Source of the DNA: Haliscomenobacter sp040403615 | GTDB taxonomy: Bacteria; Bacteroidota; Bacteroidia; Chitinophagales; Saprospiraceae | Length of the DNA: 64,000 nucleotides | NCBI RefSeq assembly: GCF_040403615.1 | Contig: NZ_JBBAKG010000025.1 | Span: 12,540 to 76,539, forward strand | Direction of reading: 5' to 3' | In this document: positions 40,496 through 50,129 of the stretch, piece after piece | How positions within the stretch are numbered: position 1 is the stretch's first letter | Layout of the letters: each line of letters begins with the position of its first letter | Position numbers and translations under genes: made by a program | Notes under the pieces: model-generated | Seen by the model: only the letters and a program-made list of their open reading frames with translations | What the model was told of the DNA's origin: nothing | Databases searched by the model: none

Positions 40496-43400
40496 ATGAA
40501 AAAAGTATTCGCAGTTGCGCTTTCTTTAATCACCTTGGTATCTGCCAAGGCGCAAAGTTTATTCGAGTCCGTTAATTCCTCACGCTCAGGTGTATCATTC
40601 AAAAATACCATTGTCGAAAATGCGACTCAAAACGCATTGACTTACGAAAACTTATTCAATGGAGGGGGGATTGCAGTTGGGGACATCAACAACGATGGCC
40701 TCGAAGACATCTACTTCGTTTCTAACATGCAGCTCAATCAGTTGTACCTCAATCAGGGCAACTTCAAATTCAAAGACATTACTCAAGCAGCGGGAGTAGC
40801 TGGCCGGGTGGGATGGAAAAGTGGCACATCCATGGTAGACATCAACGGCGATGGGCTTCTCGATATCTACGTGTGTTACTCCGGCAAAACAGATGCAGAA
40901 AAAAGGCGCAATCAGTTTTTTATCAACCAGGGAAACCTCACTTTCATCGATAAGGCCCAAGAGATGGGGCTTGACGATCCATCATATACCACCCAAGTCT
41001 CCTTCTTTGACTATGATCGGGATGGTGATTTAGATGCTTTCTTACTCGCGACCAATGTAAAAGTGATCCGGGACTTGGAGTATTCGCAGGCCCGTAAAGC
41101 TAAACATCCTTATGCCGGCGACAAGTTGTTTCGCAACGACAATGGGCGCTTTACCGAAGTAACAGAGGCGGCTGGTATTCTTTCTAATGCCCTCGGCTTT
41201 GGCTTGGGTGTAACGGTATCGGATGTGAACAAAGATGGCTGGCTAGATATTTATGTCTCTAATGACTATGCCGAACCGGATTACCTCTACATCAACAATC
41301 GCGATGGAACCTTCACCAATAAGCTGGATGTATCGCTCCAACACATTTCGCAATTCTCGATGGGGTCAGATATAGCAGATGTCAACAATGATCTGTTACC
41401 TGATATTTTCACTGTTGACATGTTGCCTGAAGACAATAAAAGACAGAAGCTATTGTATGGACCGGACAACTACGAGCAATTCGCGCTCATGGTGAACGAG
41501 GGCTATCATTACCAGTTCATGCGCAATATGCTTCACCTCAACAATGGTAACGGTACATTTTCGGAAGTAGGGCAACTGTCGGGCGTATCCAATACCGACT
41601 GGAGCTGGGCACCACTGTTTGCCGATTACGACAACGATGGCTGGAAAGATCTATTCGTGACAAACGGATATTTTCGGGATTATACCAATCGCGATTTTCT
41701 TAAATACAAAGGGGATTACTATTTTCAGAAAGTTCTGGCGCACGAAAAAGCCGATACCTTGGAGTTGGCAAAGTCAATGCCTTCAACACCAGTGCACAAT
41801 TATATTTTTAAAAACATGAGCAATGCCCGGTTTGAAGATCAGAGCAAGGCCTGGGGATTTTCAACGCCCACTTTTTCAAATGGTGCCGCTTATGCCGATC
41901 TTGACAATGATGGCGATCTGGATTTGATTGTAAACAATCAGAACGCTGAGGCTTCGCTTTACCGAAATCTCGCGCGCCAGCAAAACGCATCGCGCCATTA
42001 CATCGCTTTGCAACTGAAAGGTGCTGGACTGAACACACAAGCTATTGGAAGCGCTGTAACGATTTACATTGGACAGGATAAACAGTTTTTTGAAATGATG
42101 CCGGTGCGCGGTTACCAGTCCTCTGTTTCTAGCAGAATTCATGCTGGCTTGGGTGGCCAAACACAGATCGATTCGATAGTTGTAGTTTGGCCGACGGGCA
42201 AAAAAAGTAAAATTGCCAACGCAATGGCCGACCAGTTGCTCGTGTTGGAAGAAGTAAACTCGACACCAACTGATCATGATGCTACCCCTCAAACAGCTAC
42301 CCTTTTCAAAAGCGAAAAGTCCCCACTCACCTATCGTCACACGGAATATGGGGCAAATGATTTTAAACGACAACCATTACTCAATACCATGCTGTCGCCT
42401 TGCGGCCCCGTGATGGCGAGTGCCGATGTCAATAAAGATGGCACGCTGGATATTTTTGTTGGGGGCACCAAGGAAAATCCCGGTCGCTTGTTCGTACAGT
42501 TGAGCAACGGCATTTTCCGCATGATGGGTAATTTTGATTTCAAAGAAGATGCCAATTGCGCGGATGCAGATGCCAGCTTTTTTGACGCAGATGGTGATGG
42601 CGATCAAGATTTATATGTAGTAAGTGGCGGTTATCACGAATATCAGCCGGATGAGGAAGCTTTGCAAGATCGCTTGTACATCAATGATGGTAAGGGAAAC
42701 TTTAGCAAAGCGCTAGGCGCGATACCGCATATGTCTCCAGCCAAATCCTGTGTGCGGCCAATCGATCTTGATCACGATGGCGATCTTGACCTATTCGTGG
42801 GAGGAAGAGTTATGCCGGGTTCATATCCACAATCTCCGCCAAGTTATCTCTTGCTCAATGATGGTTCAGGGCGGTTTACCGATGCCACTGAAAATCTATT
42901 GCCTTTGCTGAAAAATCTGGGCATGGTTACCGATGCAGCCTGGCTTGATGTAAACGAAGATACTTTTGCTGACCTGATTGTAATGGGAGAATTTATGCCA
43001 ATCAGCGTATTTATCAACAACCAAGGCCAGCGTTTTGAGGAAGCCACCAATCAATATTTTAAAAATGTGGAATCTGGTTGGTGGAATAAACTAGCCGTGG
43101 CCGATTTTGACCATGATGGTGATGACGATCTGATTGCCGGCAATTTCGGTTTGAATTCCCAGTTCAAAGCAAGTGAATCAGAACCCATCAGTATGGTCTA
43201 TTCAGACTTTGATAACAATGGCAGCATAGATCCCATTCTGGTTTCATATGTACAGCACAAACCTTACCCCTTCGCTGGTCGCGATGAACTGTTGGATCAA
43301 CTTTTTCCCTTGCGCAAGAAGTTCACTACCTATGCCCCCTATTCAGAAGCCACACTAAGCGACCTGTTCACTCCTGCGGAGCTTTCGCAAACAAAAAGAT

Positions 43401-43792
43401 TGTCCGCGACAGAACTGCGAAGCGTTTACTTCGAAAATCAGGGCAAGCAGTTTGTCAAACACATTTTGCCAACTGAGGCCCAGTATGCCCCGGTTTATAG
43501 TATTGAAGTACTTGATTACAATCATGATGGTCACCCCGATTTTATTCTTGCTGGCAACCAGAGCGCGATACGCATCCGTTTGGGCAGTATTGATGCAAAC
43601 TTTGGGCAGCTCTATGAAGGCAATGGCAAAGGAAATTTCAGGTACGTAACCCAGGCGGAATCCGGATTTTCTTTTACAGGCGATGTAAAATCAATGAAGT
43701 GGATAAAAACTCCTGCCGGGGAATTCCTACTTGCAGGGATCAATAACCTGGGTATTGTGGCCTACAAAAGAAATGAATCAACTTCGAAATAA
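40496..43792 (+). CDS. VCBS/FG-GAP repeat protein with ASPIC/UnbV domain
   Basis: The ATG at 40496 gives a signal peptide (MKKVFAVALSLITLVSAKAQ) and 1098 residues; a start at 40463 is less likely. Calcium-binding VCBS/FG-GAP blades recur along the protein, for example VGDINNDGLEDIYFV, SFFDYDRDGDLDAFLL, SDVNKDGWLDIYVSN, ADLDNDGDLDLIVNN and AVADFDHDGDDDLIAGN. An ASPIC/UnbV domain lies at about 500-575 (GSAVTIYIGQDKQFFE, IDSIVVVWPTGKKSKI). Such proteins are secreted and thought to bind or display ligands; their biochemical role is not established. In Bacteroidota the gene is often next to susCD and a vanadium-type haloperoxidase, as here. Confidence 0.93.
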   Translation: MKKVFAVALSLITLVSAKAQSLFESVNSSRSGVSFKNTIVENATQNALTYENLFNGGGIAVGDINNDGLEDIYFVSNMQLNQLYLNQGNFKFKDITQAAGVAGRVGWKSGTSMVDINGDGLLDIYVCYSGKTDAEKRRNQFFINQGNLTFIDKAQEMGLDDPSYTTQVSFFDYDRDGDLDAFLLATNVKVIRDLEYSQARKAKHPYAGDKLFRNDNGRFTEVTEAAGILSNALGFGLGVTVSDVNKDGWLDIYVSNDYAEPDYLYINNRDGTFTNKLDVSLQHISQFSMGSDIADVNNDLLPDIFTVDMLPEDNKRQKLLYGPDNYEQFALMVNEGYHYQFMRNMLHLNNGNGTFSEVGQLSGVSNTDWSWAPLFADYDNDGWKDLFVTNGYFRDYTNRDFLKYKGDYYFQKVLAHEKADTLELAKSMPSTPVHNYIFKNMSNARFEDQSKAWGFSTPTFSNGAAYADLDNDGDLDLIVNNQNAEASLYRNLARQQNASRHYIALQLKGAGLNTQAIGSAVTIYIGQDKQFFEMMPVRGYQSSVSSRIHAGLGGQTQIDSIVVVWPTGKKSKIANAMADQLLVLEEVNSTPTDHDATPQTATLFKSEKSPLTYRHTEYGANDFKRQPLLNTMLSPCGPVMASADVNKDGTLDIFVGGTKENPGRLFVQLSNGIFRMMGNFDFKEDANCADADASFFDADGDGDQDLYVVSGGYHEYQPDEEALQDRLYINDGKGNFSKALGAIPHMSPAKSCVRPIDLDHDGDLDLFVGGRVMPGSYPQSPPSYLLLNDGSGRFTDATENLLPLLKNLGMVTDAAWLDVNEDTFADLIVMGEFMPISVFINNQGQRFEEATNQYFKNVESGWWNKLAVADFDHDGDDDLIAGNFGLNSQFKASESEPISMVYSDFDNNGSIDPILVSYVQHKPYPFAGRDELLDQLFPLRKKFTTYAPYSEATLSDLFTPAELSQTKRLSATELRSVYFENQGKQFVKHILPTEAQYAPVYSIEVLDYNHDGHPDFILAGNQSAIRIRLGSIDANFGQLYEGNGKGNFRYVTQAESGFSFTGDVKSMKWIKTPAGEFLLAGINNLGIVAYKRNESTSK

Positions 43793-43906
43793 GGGGCAAA
43801 AAAAATAAGTGTTCATTTTGCCAACGAATTAGATAAGTAAACGTTCCATTTTAAGTGTCTTATCTAATCCGTTGGCTCAGAAAAAATGAATACTTATTTT
43901 TGCCCC
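43793..43906 (+). repeat. Palindromic element, copy C (114 bp)
   Basis: The element begins at the base after the stop codon of the VCBS gene. The arm GGGGCAAAAAAAATAAGTGT (43793-43812) and CCAACGAATTAGATAAG pair with CTTATCTAATCCGTTGG and the arm ending GCCCC at 43906. The centre TAAACGTTCCATTTTAAGTG matches copy B. The next start codon is 20 bp after its end. Confidence 0.88.
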
Positions 43907-43926
43907 ACTACCAAATTTTCTTTCTG

Positions 43927-45249
43927 ATGAAATATTTTTTCAGCATAAGCTTCTTTTTGATCGTAACGACACGCCTCCTTGCGCAGACGGAAGATCAGGC
44001 AACTGCCCAGTTCATCAAATCAGCCTTTCATCTTTCTGAAGTGATGCTGCACGATGTGGCCAGTCCGCCAGCTGCAGCCCGCTTCTACGCTTATGCTATG
44101 TTAAGTGCCTACGAAGTGTTGCAGCGCAATCAATCGGATATGCTTGCACTGAGTAAAAACTTTCGTGTTGTTCCCGAATTTGTTCAATTACCAGTTCCAG
44201 CAAATTTTAATCCAGCATTTTGCGCTACTTATGCCATGCTCGAAACAGGCAGGTTGATTCTGCCTTCCGGTTATATGTTGGAAGAGAAGCAAGGTGAATT
44301 GATCACCATTTTCCGAAAGAGCTACAAACTGAATGCCAAGCACCTTGAGGCCAACCGGCAATACGCCAATGAGGTGGCGGCGCAGGTGCTGGCTTACGCA
44401 AAGAAAGATGGCTACTTTTCGCTCAGCGTACTGCCGCGCTTTAAACCCAACACCAAAGAAGCGGGAAGATGGTATCCAACAGCTCCTGAATACATGAGCG
44501 CAGTAGAGCCTCAATGGAAAACCATTCGTACCTTCTTTCTCGATTCAGCCGATCAATTTATGCCTTACGATCCGGCACCTTTCAGTACCGAAAAGGGGAG
44601 CAGTTTTTTTAATCAGTTAGAAGAAGTGGTTACCATCTCCAAACAACTTACTGCAGAACAAAAAGCCATCGCTGGATTTTGGGATTGCAATCCGTTTGCG
44701 GTTACTTATTCAGGTCATGCCGCCATGGGAATGAAAAAAATTTCACCAGGTGGTCATTGGATCGGCATTACGGGTATTGTTTGTCGTAAGGCAAATGCCT
44801 CACTGCAAAAGACAATTACCGCACACACACTCATCGCACTTTCATTGCACGATGCCTTTGTAAGTTGCTGGCATGAAAAATACCACAGCGACCGCATTCG
44901 TCCAGAATCTGCGATCAACAAATATGTAGATGAAGAGTGGCGACCACTACTGCAAACGCCACCGTTCCCGGAATACACCAGCGGCCATAGTGTAATCTCC
45001 ACCGCCAGTGCCGAGGTACTGAGTCACCTCTTCGGAGAAAACTTTGCATACGTGGACACCTCCGAGGAATATTTTGGATTGCCGGCCCGGTCATTCCAAT
45101 CATTTAAAGCGGCATCGCAGGAGGCTGCCATCTCTCGCCTTTATGGTGGCATCCATTTTCGTGATGCTATTGAGGCGGGTCAACGCCAGGGCGAAGCCAT
45201 TGGAAAATACATTGTTGAAAAAATCAAAAACGGGAATGCCCGTAGATAA
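43927..45249 (+). CDS. Vanadium-dependent haloperoxidase-like (PAP2 superfamily) protein
   Basis: The ATG at 43927 gives a signal peptide (MKYFFSISFFLIVTTRLLAQ) and 440 residues; the longer reading from 43855 starts inside the palindromic repeat. The C-terminal part carries the PAP2/vanadate-site motifs: KYHSDRIRPESAI (near 322-334), PFPEYTSGHS (near 352-361) and SRLYGGIHFRDA (near 402-413), providing Arg, Ser-Gly-His and Arg/His residues. The family either oxidises halides with hydrogen peroxide or acts as a phosphatase; this protein could do either. It is exported. It follows the ASPIC/VCBS gene, a recurrent pair. Confidence 0.92.
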   Translation: MKYFFSISFFLIVTTRLLAQTEDQATAQFIKSAFHLSEVMLHDVASPPAAARFYAYAMLSAYEVLQRNQSDMLALSKNFRVVPEFVQLPVPANFNPAFCATYAMLETGRLILPSGYMLEEKQGELITIFRKSYKLNAKHLEANRQYANEVAAQVLAYAKKDGYFSLSVLPRFKPNTKEAGRWYPTAPEYMSAVEPQWKTIRTFFLDSADQFMPYDPAPFSTEKGSSFFNQLEEVVTISKQLTAEQKAIAGFWDCNPFAVTYSGHAAMGMKKISPGGHWIGITGIVCRKANASLQKTITAHTLIALSLHDAFVSCWHEKYHSDRIRPESAINKYVDEEWRPLLQTPPFPEYTSGHSVISTASAEVLSHLFGENFAYVDTSEEYFGLPARSFQSFKAASQEAAISRLYGGIHFRDAIEAGQRQGEAIGKYIVEKIKNGNARR

Positions 45250-45319
45250 TGAAGAGCCTAATCGTCGGCAGGTGGCGGTTCCTGGTTTTTTTTAAGATCA
45301 GTTAATAAACACAAATACC

Positions 45320-47629
45320 ATGACAAAAAAATCAATTCTATTCGCCATTGCTCTTGCAGCCATTTGGTATGCATGTAGTACCGAAGGGCGGTATTCTGAT
45401 GCAATTCCGGAGGAAATCAGCTACAATTTCCATGTTCGCCCGATCTTATCGGACAAATGTTTCGCTTGTCACGGTCCCGATGCAGGCAAACGCCAGGCCG
45501 ATTTGCGTCTGGATATAGAGGAATTTGCCTTCCAACCCTTGAAGGAAACCAAAGGAGCCTATGCCATTGTAAGTGGCAAACCTGAGGAATCGGAGGTATA
45601 CAAGCGCATCACGTCAGAAGAGCCCGATTATACGATGCCTACGCCCGAGTCACACCTGGGAGCATTGAGCGGCCGGGAGATAAAAATCATTAAAAATTGG
45701 ATAAAACAAGGGGGAAAATATGAGAAACATTGGGCTTTTACGAAACCCAAAAAAGCGCCTTTGCCAACAGTAAAAAATAAAAATTGGGTTAAAAATGAAA
45801 TAGATTATTTCACCCAAGCCAAAATGACCGAACGCGGTTTGACGCCGAATAAAGAAGCAGATCCGGCTTATCTTTTAAAACGAGCTGCTTTAGACATTAC
45901 CGGTTTGTTGCCTTCGATGGAATTGATGAACAAATTCGCTGCCGATCAGCGCCCGGACGCTTATGAAAAAGCCATCGATCAACTTTTGGCGACGCCGCAG
46001 TATGGCGAAAAAATGGCCTTGTATTGGCTCGACATAGCGCGTTATGCCGATAGTTATGGCTATCAGGACGATAATGTCCGAACGCAATGGGCTTGGCGCG
46101 ATTGGGTGATTCATGCTTTTAACAAAAATATGCCCTATGATCAATTTATCACCTGGCAATTGGCGGGCGATTTGGTACCTGGTTCGAAAAAAGAAAGCAT
46201 CTTGGCCACGGCCTTTTTGCGCAACCACAAATACACGGAAGAAGGCGGTATTATCCCCGAAGAGTACCGCATCGAGTACAATTTAGATAAAACCAAAACC
46301 TTTACCAAAGGCGTTTTAGCCCTCACTGCCGAATGCGCTCAATGTCATAGCCATAAGTACGACCCTATTTCTCATCAGGAATATTACCAGATGTTTGCTT
46401 TTTTTAACAACAGCAAAGAGGTGGGTTTTGAAGGCGACGTGAGCCAGTCGCTACCAGCTAAAAATCCTAAAATGACCTTGACAGATACCGAAATCAAAAA
46501 TATTTTCAAATTTATCAATAAAAAAGATACGGGTTCGATAACGGTGTCCGTCATGGGCGACTTGGATACGGTACGTCCTACCTATATCCTCGATCGTGGA
46601 GCTTATGACAAACCCACAAAGGCTGTGAAACCGCTGGCTTTTGCCGCGGTTATGCCTTTTGACACCACGAAATTGCCACGCAACAGGCTTGGTTTGGCGA
46701 AATGGACGGTGAACAAAAACAACCCATTGACTGCCAGGGTTTTTGTCAACCATATGTGGCAGGAGTTCTTCGGCAATGGCATCGTAAGCACAACGGGCGA
46801 CTTTGGGATGCAAGGCAATTTGCCAACCCATCCCGAACTCTTGGACTGGTTGGCCGTAGATTTCATGGAGCACAATTGGAACATTAAACGCCTTGTCAAA
46901 CAGATTTTACTATCCGCCACCTACCGCCAATCGGCAAAAGTAAGCGACGAGCATTTGGCAGTTGATCCGGAGAATATCTATTTGTCCCGCTATACCCGCA
47001 CCCGAGTCAAAGCGGAGTTTGTCCGCGATATTGTGTTGGCCAGCAGCGGTTTATTGCATAAAGAAATAGGCGGCCCCAGCGTAAAACCTTACCAACCCAA
47101 AGGCTTGTGGGAAAAGGCGAGCTCTGGCCGCGGCGTTTTAGCCAAATATGACTTGGACGAAGGTAGCGATTTGTATCGCCGGGGCATGTACACCTTCATC
47201 AAACTGACGGTACCACCTCCTTCCATGGTTATGTTTGATGCCAGCAACCGCGACCAATGCGAGGTCAAACGCTCCAAAACTAATACGCCCTTACAGGCAC
47301 TAATCATGTTGAATGACCCCACTGTATTGGAGGCTTCTCGTTCTTTTGCCCAACGGCTTCTGACCGAACAAAATACGCTCGATGACAAAATCACCAAAGC
47401 CTTTCAAACGATCATTTGCCGAAAACCCTCCCAAAAAGAAAAAGCAATTTTGACCTCCTATTTCAAGGAGCAGTTAACGCTTTTTCAGAACAAAAAACTA
47501 GACGCTATTAAAACCCTTACCATTGGCGCTTCGGAGCTCAATAGAGCCATCGATTTGAACCAATCGGCGGCTTTGATGAAAGTGGTCAGTACGATTTACA
47601 ACCTGGAAGAAGCGATTACAAAAAGCTAA
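45320..47629 (+). CDS. Haem-binding PSCyt1-DUF1549-DUF1553 protein
   Basis: The 769-residue protein has an N-terminal export signal that may be a lipoprotein signal (AIWYAC, Cys19, imperfect lipobox). Residues about 35-125 form a PSCyt1 domain with a single haem site CFACH (near 52-56) and ADLRLDIEE. DUF1549 (PSCyt2) follows (about 160-365, ALYWLDIARYADSYGYQDD, TAECAQCHSHKYDPISHQEY with a second CxxCH), then DUF1553 (PSD1, about 450-720, NRLGLAKWTVNKNNPLTARV, NHMWQEFFGNGIV). This layout is best known from Planctomycetes, where it is paired with DUF1501 proteins, as here (11-bp gap). Role: probably extracytoplasmic redox chemistry on sugars; not proven. Confidence 0.94.
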   Translation: MTKKSILFAIALAAIWYACSTEGRYSDAIPEEISYNFHVRPILSDKCFACHGPDAGKRQADLRLDIEEFAFQPLKETKGAYAIVSGKPEESEVYKRITSEEPDYTMPTPESHLGALSGREIKIIKNWIKQGGKYEKHWAFTKPKKAPLPTVKNKNWVKNEIDYFTQAKMTERGLTPNKEADPAYLLKRAALDITGLLPSMELMNKFAADQRPDAYEKAIDQLLATPQYGEKMALYWLDIARYADSYGYQDDNVRTQWAWRDWVIHAFNKNMPYDQFITWQLAGDLVPGSKKESILATAFLRNHKYTEEGGIIPEEYRIEYNLDKTKTFTKGVLALTAECAQCHSHKYDPISHQEYYQMFAFFNNSKEVGFEGDVSQSLPAKNPKMTLTDTEIKNIFKFINKKDTGSITVSVMGDLDTVRPTYILDRGAYDKPTKAVKPLAFAAVMPFDTTKLPRNRLGLAKWTVNKNNPLTARVFVNHMWQEFFGNGIVSTTGDFGMQGNLPTHPELLDWLAVDFMEHNWNIKRLVKQILLSATYRQSAKVSDEHLAVDPENIYLSRYTRTRVKAEFVRDIVLASSGLLHKEIGGPSVKPYQPKGLWEKASSGRGVLAKYDLDEGSDLYRRGMYTFIKLTVPPPSMVMFDASNRDQCEVKRSKTNTPLQALIMLNDPTVLEASRSFAQRLLTEQNTLDDKITKAFQTIICRKPSQKEKAILTSYFKEQLTLFQNKKLDAIKTLTIGASELNRAIDLNQSAALMKVVSTIYNLEEAITKS

Positions 47630-47640
47630 AAAAACCAATC

Positions 47641-49083
47641 ATGGAAAAAGAAATCTTAGAGCACGGTCTCAATACAAACCGTCGCAAATTTCTCTCAAAA
47701 CTCGGCATTGGCATTGGCAGCGCCGCACTCGGTTCTTTGTTGATGCCCGATCTGTTCGGCAGCAATGAAGAAGCCATCATGACAGGTCTGCCGCATTTTG
47801 CCCCAAAGGCCAAACGGGTAATTTACCTGTTTCAAAACGGTGCGCCCTCACAGCTAGATTTATATGATTACAAACCCAAATTGAATGAAATGTTTGGGCA
47901 AGAATTGCCCGCCTCAATTCGCATGGGCCAACGGCTCACCGGCATGACCGCAAGCCAGGCCAGCTATCCCTTAGCAGGGTCTGTTTTCAAGTTCAATCAA
48001 TATGGCGAGCACGGTACCTGGCTAAGTGAATTGCTGCCTTACACCTCGAAGATTGTCAATGACATTTGCGTGATAAAAACCATGCATACGGAAGCCATCA
48101 ACCACGATCCAGCTTTGACTTTTTTCCAAACCGGCGCACAAGTGGGCAATCGCCCCAGTTTTGGTTCATGGCTGAGTTATGGCTTGGGCAGTGAAAACAA
48201 AAATTTGCCCGCTTTTTGCGTCCTCCTGTCGCAGGGCAAAGGCAACGGCCAAGGCGTGTATTCCAAACTTTGGACCAACGGCTTCCTGGATGCTACGCAC
48301 CAAGGCGTACAATTCAGCAGCGGTGAAAATCCGGTGTTGTACCTCAACAATCCGGATGCCATTGATAAAGCAGACCGCCGCAAAATGCTCGATCAAGTGG
48401 CCGCCCTCAATAATGAAAGCTATAACACCTTTGGCGATCCCGAAATCCAGGCCAAAATCCAGCAATACGAAATGGCCTTTCGGATGCAATCGGCGGTTCC
48501 TGAAGTCACCGACTTGCGCAACGAACCAAAGGATGTGATTAAAATGTATGGCCCCGATTGCCTCATCCCTGGCACTTACGCCGCCAACTGCCTTTTGGCC
48601 CGCAAACTCTCTGAAAACGGCGTTCGCTTCGTACAATTGTACCATCAGGGTTGGGACGGTCATGGCAACCTCCCCGGCGAGATCAGAGGGCAATGCAAGG
48701 ACACCGATCAGGCTTCCGCCGCTTTGATAACCGACCTTAAACAACGTGGTTTGTTGGATGAAACGCTCGTGATTTGGGGTGGCGAATTCGGACGTACCAA
48801 CTTCTGCCAGGGCCCCCTTACCAAAGAAATGTACGGCCGCGACCACCACCCACGCTGCTTCTCCATTTGGATGGCTGGCGGCGGTGTCAAGCCGGGCGTT
48901 TACGGCGAAACGGACGAATTTGGCTACAACATCACCGAAAATCCAGTTCACGTCAATGATTTTCACGCTACAGCCCTGCATTTGTTGGGTCTTGACCATG
49001 AAAAATTGACTTACAAACATTTGGGCCGGCGGTATCGCTTGACGGATGTAGCGGGTAAGGTGGTGAAAGGAATTTTGGCATAA
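47641..49083 (+). CDS. DUF1501 protein with Tat-like signal
   Basis: The 480-residue protein has an N-terminal twin-arginine-like signal (NRRKFLSKLGIGIGSAALG, near 13-31), suggesting export in folded form. The DUF1501 domain covers about 55-475, with YLFQNGAPSQLDLYDYKPKL, CVIKTMHTEAINHDPA, VRFVQLYHQGWDGHG and LVIWGGEFGRTNF followed by GRDHHPRCFSIWMAGGG. The fold is alkaline phosphatase/sulfatase-like and the Asp/His residues could bind metal. It is regularly encoded after a PSCyt1/DUF1549/DUF1553 protein, with which it probably works. The substrate is unknown. Confidence 0.94.
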   Translation: MEKEILEHGLNTNRRKFLSKLGIGIGSAALGSLLMPDLFGSNEEAIMTGLPHFAPKAKRVIYLFQNGAPSQLDLYDYKPKLNEMFGQELPASIRMGQRLTGMTASQASYPLAGSVFKFNQYGEHGTWLSELLPYTSKIVNDICVIKTMHTEAINHDPALTFFQTGAQVGNRPSFGSWLSYGLGSENKNLPAFCVLLSQGKGNGQGVYSKLWTNGFLDATHQGVQFSSGENPVLYLNNPDAIDKADRRKMLDQVAALNNESYNTFGDPEIQAKIQQYEMAFRMQSAVPEVTDLRNEPKDVIKMYGPDCLIPGTYAANCLLARKLSENGVRFVQLYHQGWDGHGNLPGEIRGQCKDTDQASAALITDLKQRGLLDETLVIWGGEFGRTNFCQGPLTKEMYGRDHHPRCFSIWMAGGGVKPGVYGETDEFGYNITENPVHVNDFHATALHLLGLDHEKLTYKHLGRRYRLTDVAGKVVKGILA

Positions 49084-49095
49084 CCTATTTGAAGT

Positions 49096-50124
49096 ATGAA
49101 AAGGAACGAATTTATAAAAGCAAGCTCACTTGGGTTGCTCGGTGCCACATTGCCTATTCAGTATATGGGCAAACAGGAAGTCATTCTGGGGCACAACAAC
49201 AAGCGTTACAAAATCAATACCCGCTGGAGTCAGGCAGATGCAGCACGGTATCCGGTCAACAATTGCCATGAAATGGTACAGGATAAAAAAGGCCGAATCC
49301 TGTTGCTGACCGATGAAACCCGCAACAACGTGTTGATTTACGATAAAAACGGGAAAATACTGGACAGTTGGGGCACAGAATACCCGGGCGCGCATGGATT
49401 TACATTGTTCCATGAAAATGGAGAGGATATGCTCTTCATCTGCGACAACAACCGGCATCAGGTCATCAAAACGACCATTGACGGGCGGGTTCTGATGACT
49501 TTGGATTATCCAAAAGAGAGCGGCGTTTATGCAAAAGCCGAAGAATACGTCCCAACGGAAACCGCCATTGCACCCAATGGCGACATTTACGTGGCAGACG
49601 GTTACGGCAAAGACTACGTCATCCAGTACAACTACAAGGGCGAATACATCCGTCATTTTGGCGGCAAGGGCGATACGCCAGCGCATTTGAGCAATGCGCA
49701 TGGCATTTGTGTAGATCTTCGCGACAAGGTAAATCCTTGTTTAGTGGTCACTTCGCGCCTTCAAAATGCCTTCAAACGTTATGATTTGGCCGGGAAATAC
49801 TTGGAAACGATAGATTTAAAAGGAGCCTGGGTCTGCCGTCCGGTTATCAAAGGCGAGTACTTATACGCGGCTGTTTTACAATCGAATAACAGTACCGGCG
49901 CGCAATCGGGTTTTGTGACCATTTTGGATAAAAACAACAAAGTTGTGTCCAACTTAGCCGGAAGCATGCCGCAATATCAGGGCAATCAGATCGAGGAAAT
50001 GTACCAAACCATCAAGGCATTTCAATACCCGCACGATGTGTTGATTGACGACGAGGAATGTATGTATGTGGCGCAATGGAATTCAGGAAAAACGTATCCA
50101 ATCAAGTTAGAACCCGTTATTTGA
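49096..50124 (+). CDS. NHL-type six-bladed beta-propeller protein, Tat/Sec exported
   Basis: The 342-residue protein starts MKRNEFIKASSLGLLGATLP, an export signal of the type seen on redox-cluster proteins. The remainder is a beta-propeller with blades such as GRILLLTDETRNNVLIYDKN, GEDMLFICDNNRHQVIKTTI, GDIYVADGYGKDYVIQYNYK and HGICVDLRDKVNPCLVVTSR. NHL-like propellers bind ligands or act as lyases; key residues for a lyase were not identified. It begins 12 bp after the DUF1501 stop and is 5 bp before the next gene, so it is part of the same operon. Confidence 0.88.
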   Translation: MKRNEFIKASSLGLLGATLPIQYMGKQEVILGHNNKRYKINTRWSQADAARYPVNNCHEMVQDKKGRILLLTDETRNNVLIYDKNGKILDSWGTEYPGAHGFTLFHENGEDMLFICDNNRHQVIKTTIDGRVLMTLDYPKESGVYAKAEEYVPTETAIAPNGDIYVADGYGKDYVIQYNYKGEYIRHFGGKGDTPAHLSNAHGICVDLRDKVNPCLVVTSRLQNAFKRYDLAGKYLETIDLKGAWVCRPVIKGEYLYAAVLQSNNSTGAQSGFVTILDKNNKVVSNLAGSMPQYQGNQIEEMYQTIKAFQYPHDVLIDDEECMYVAQWNSGKTYPIKLEPVI

Positions 50125-50129
50125 TTTGC

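Noticed and set aside
48166..49020. 284-codon minus-strand ORF inside the DUF1501 gene
   Set aside because: Antisense to a well-conserved gene and without recognisable domains.
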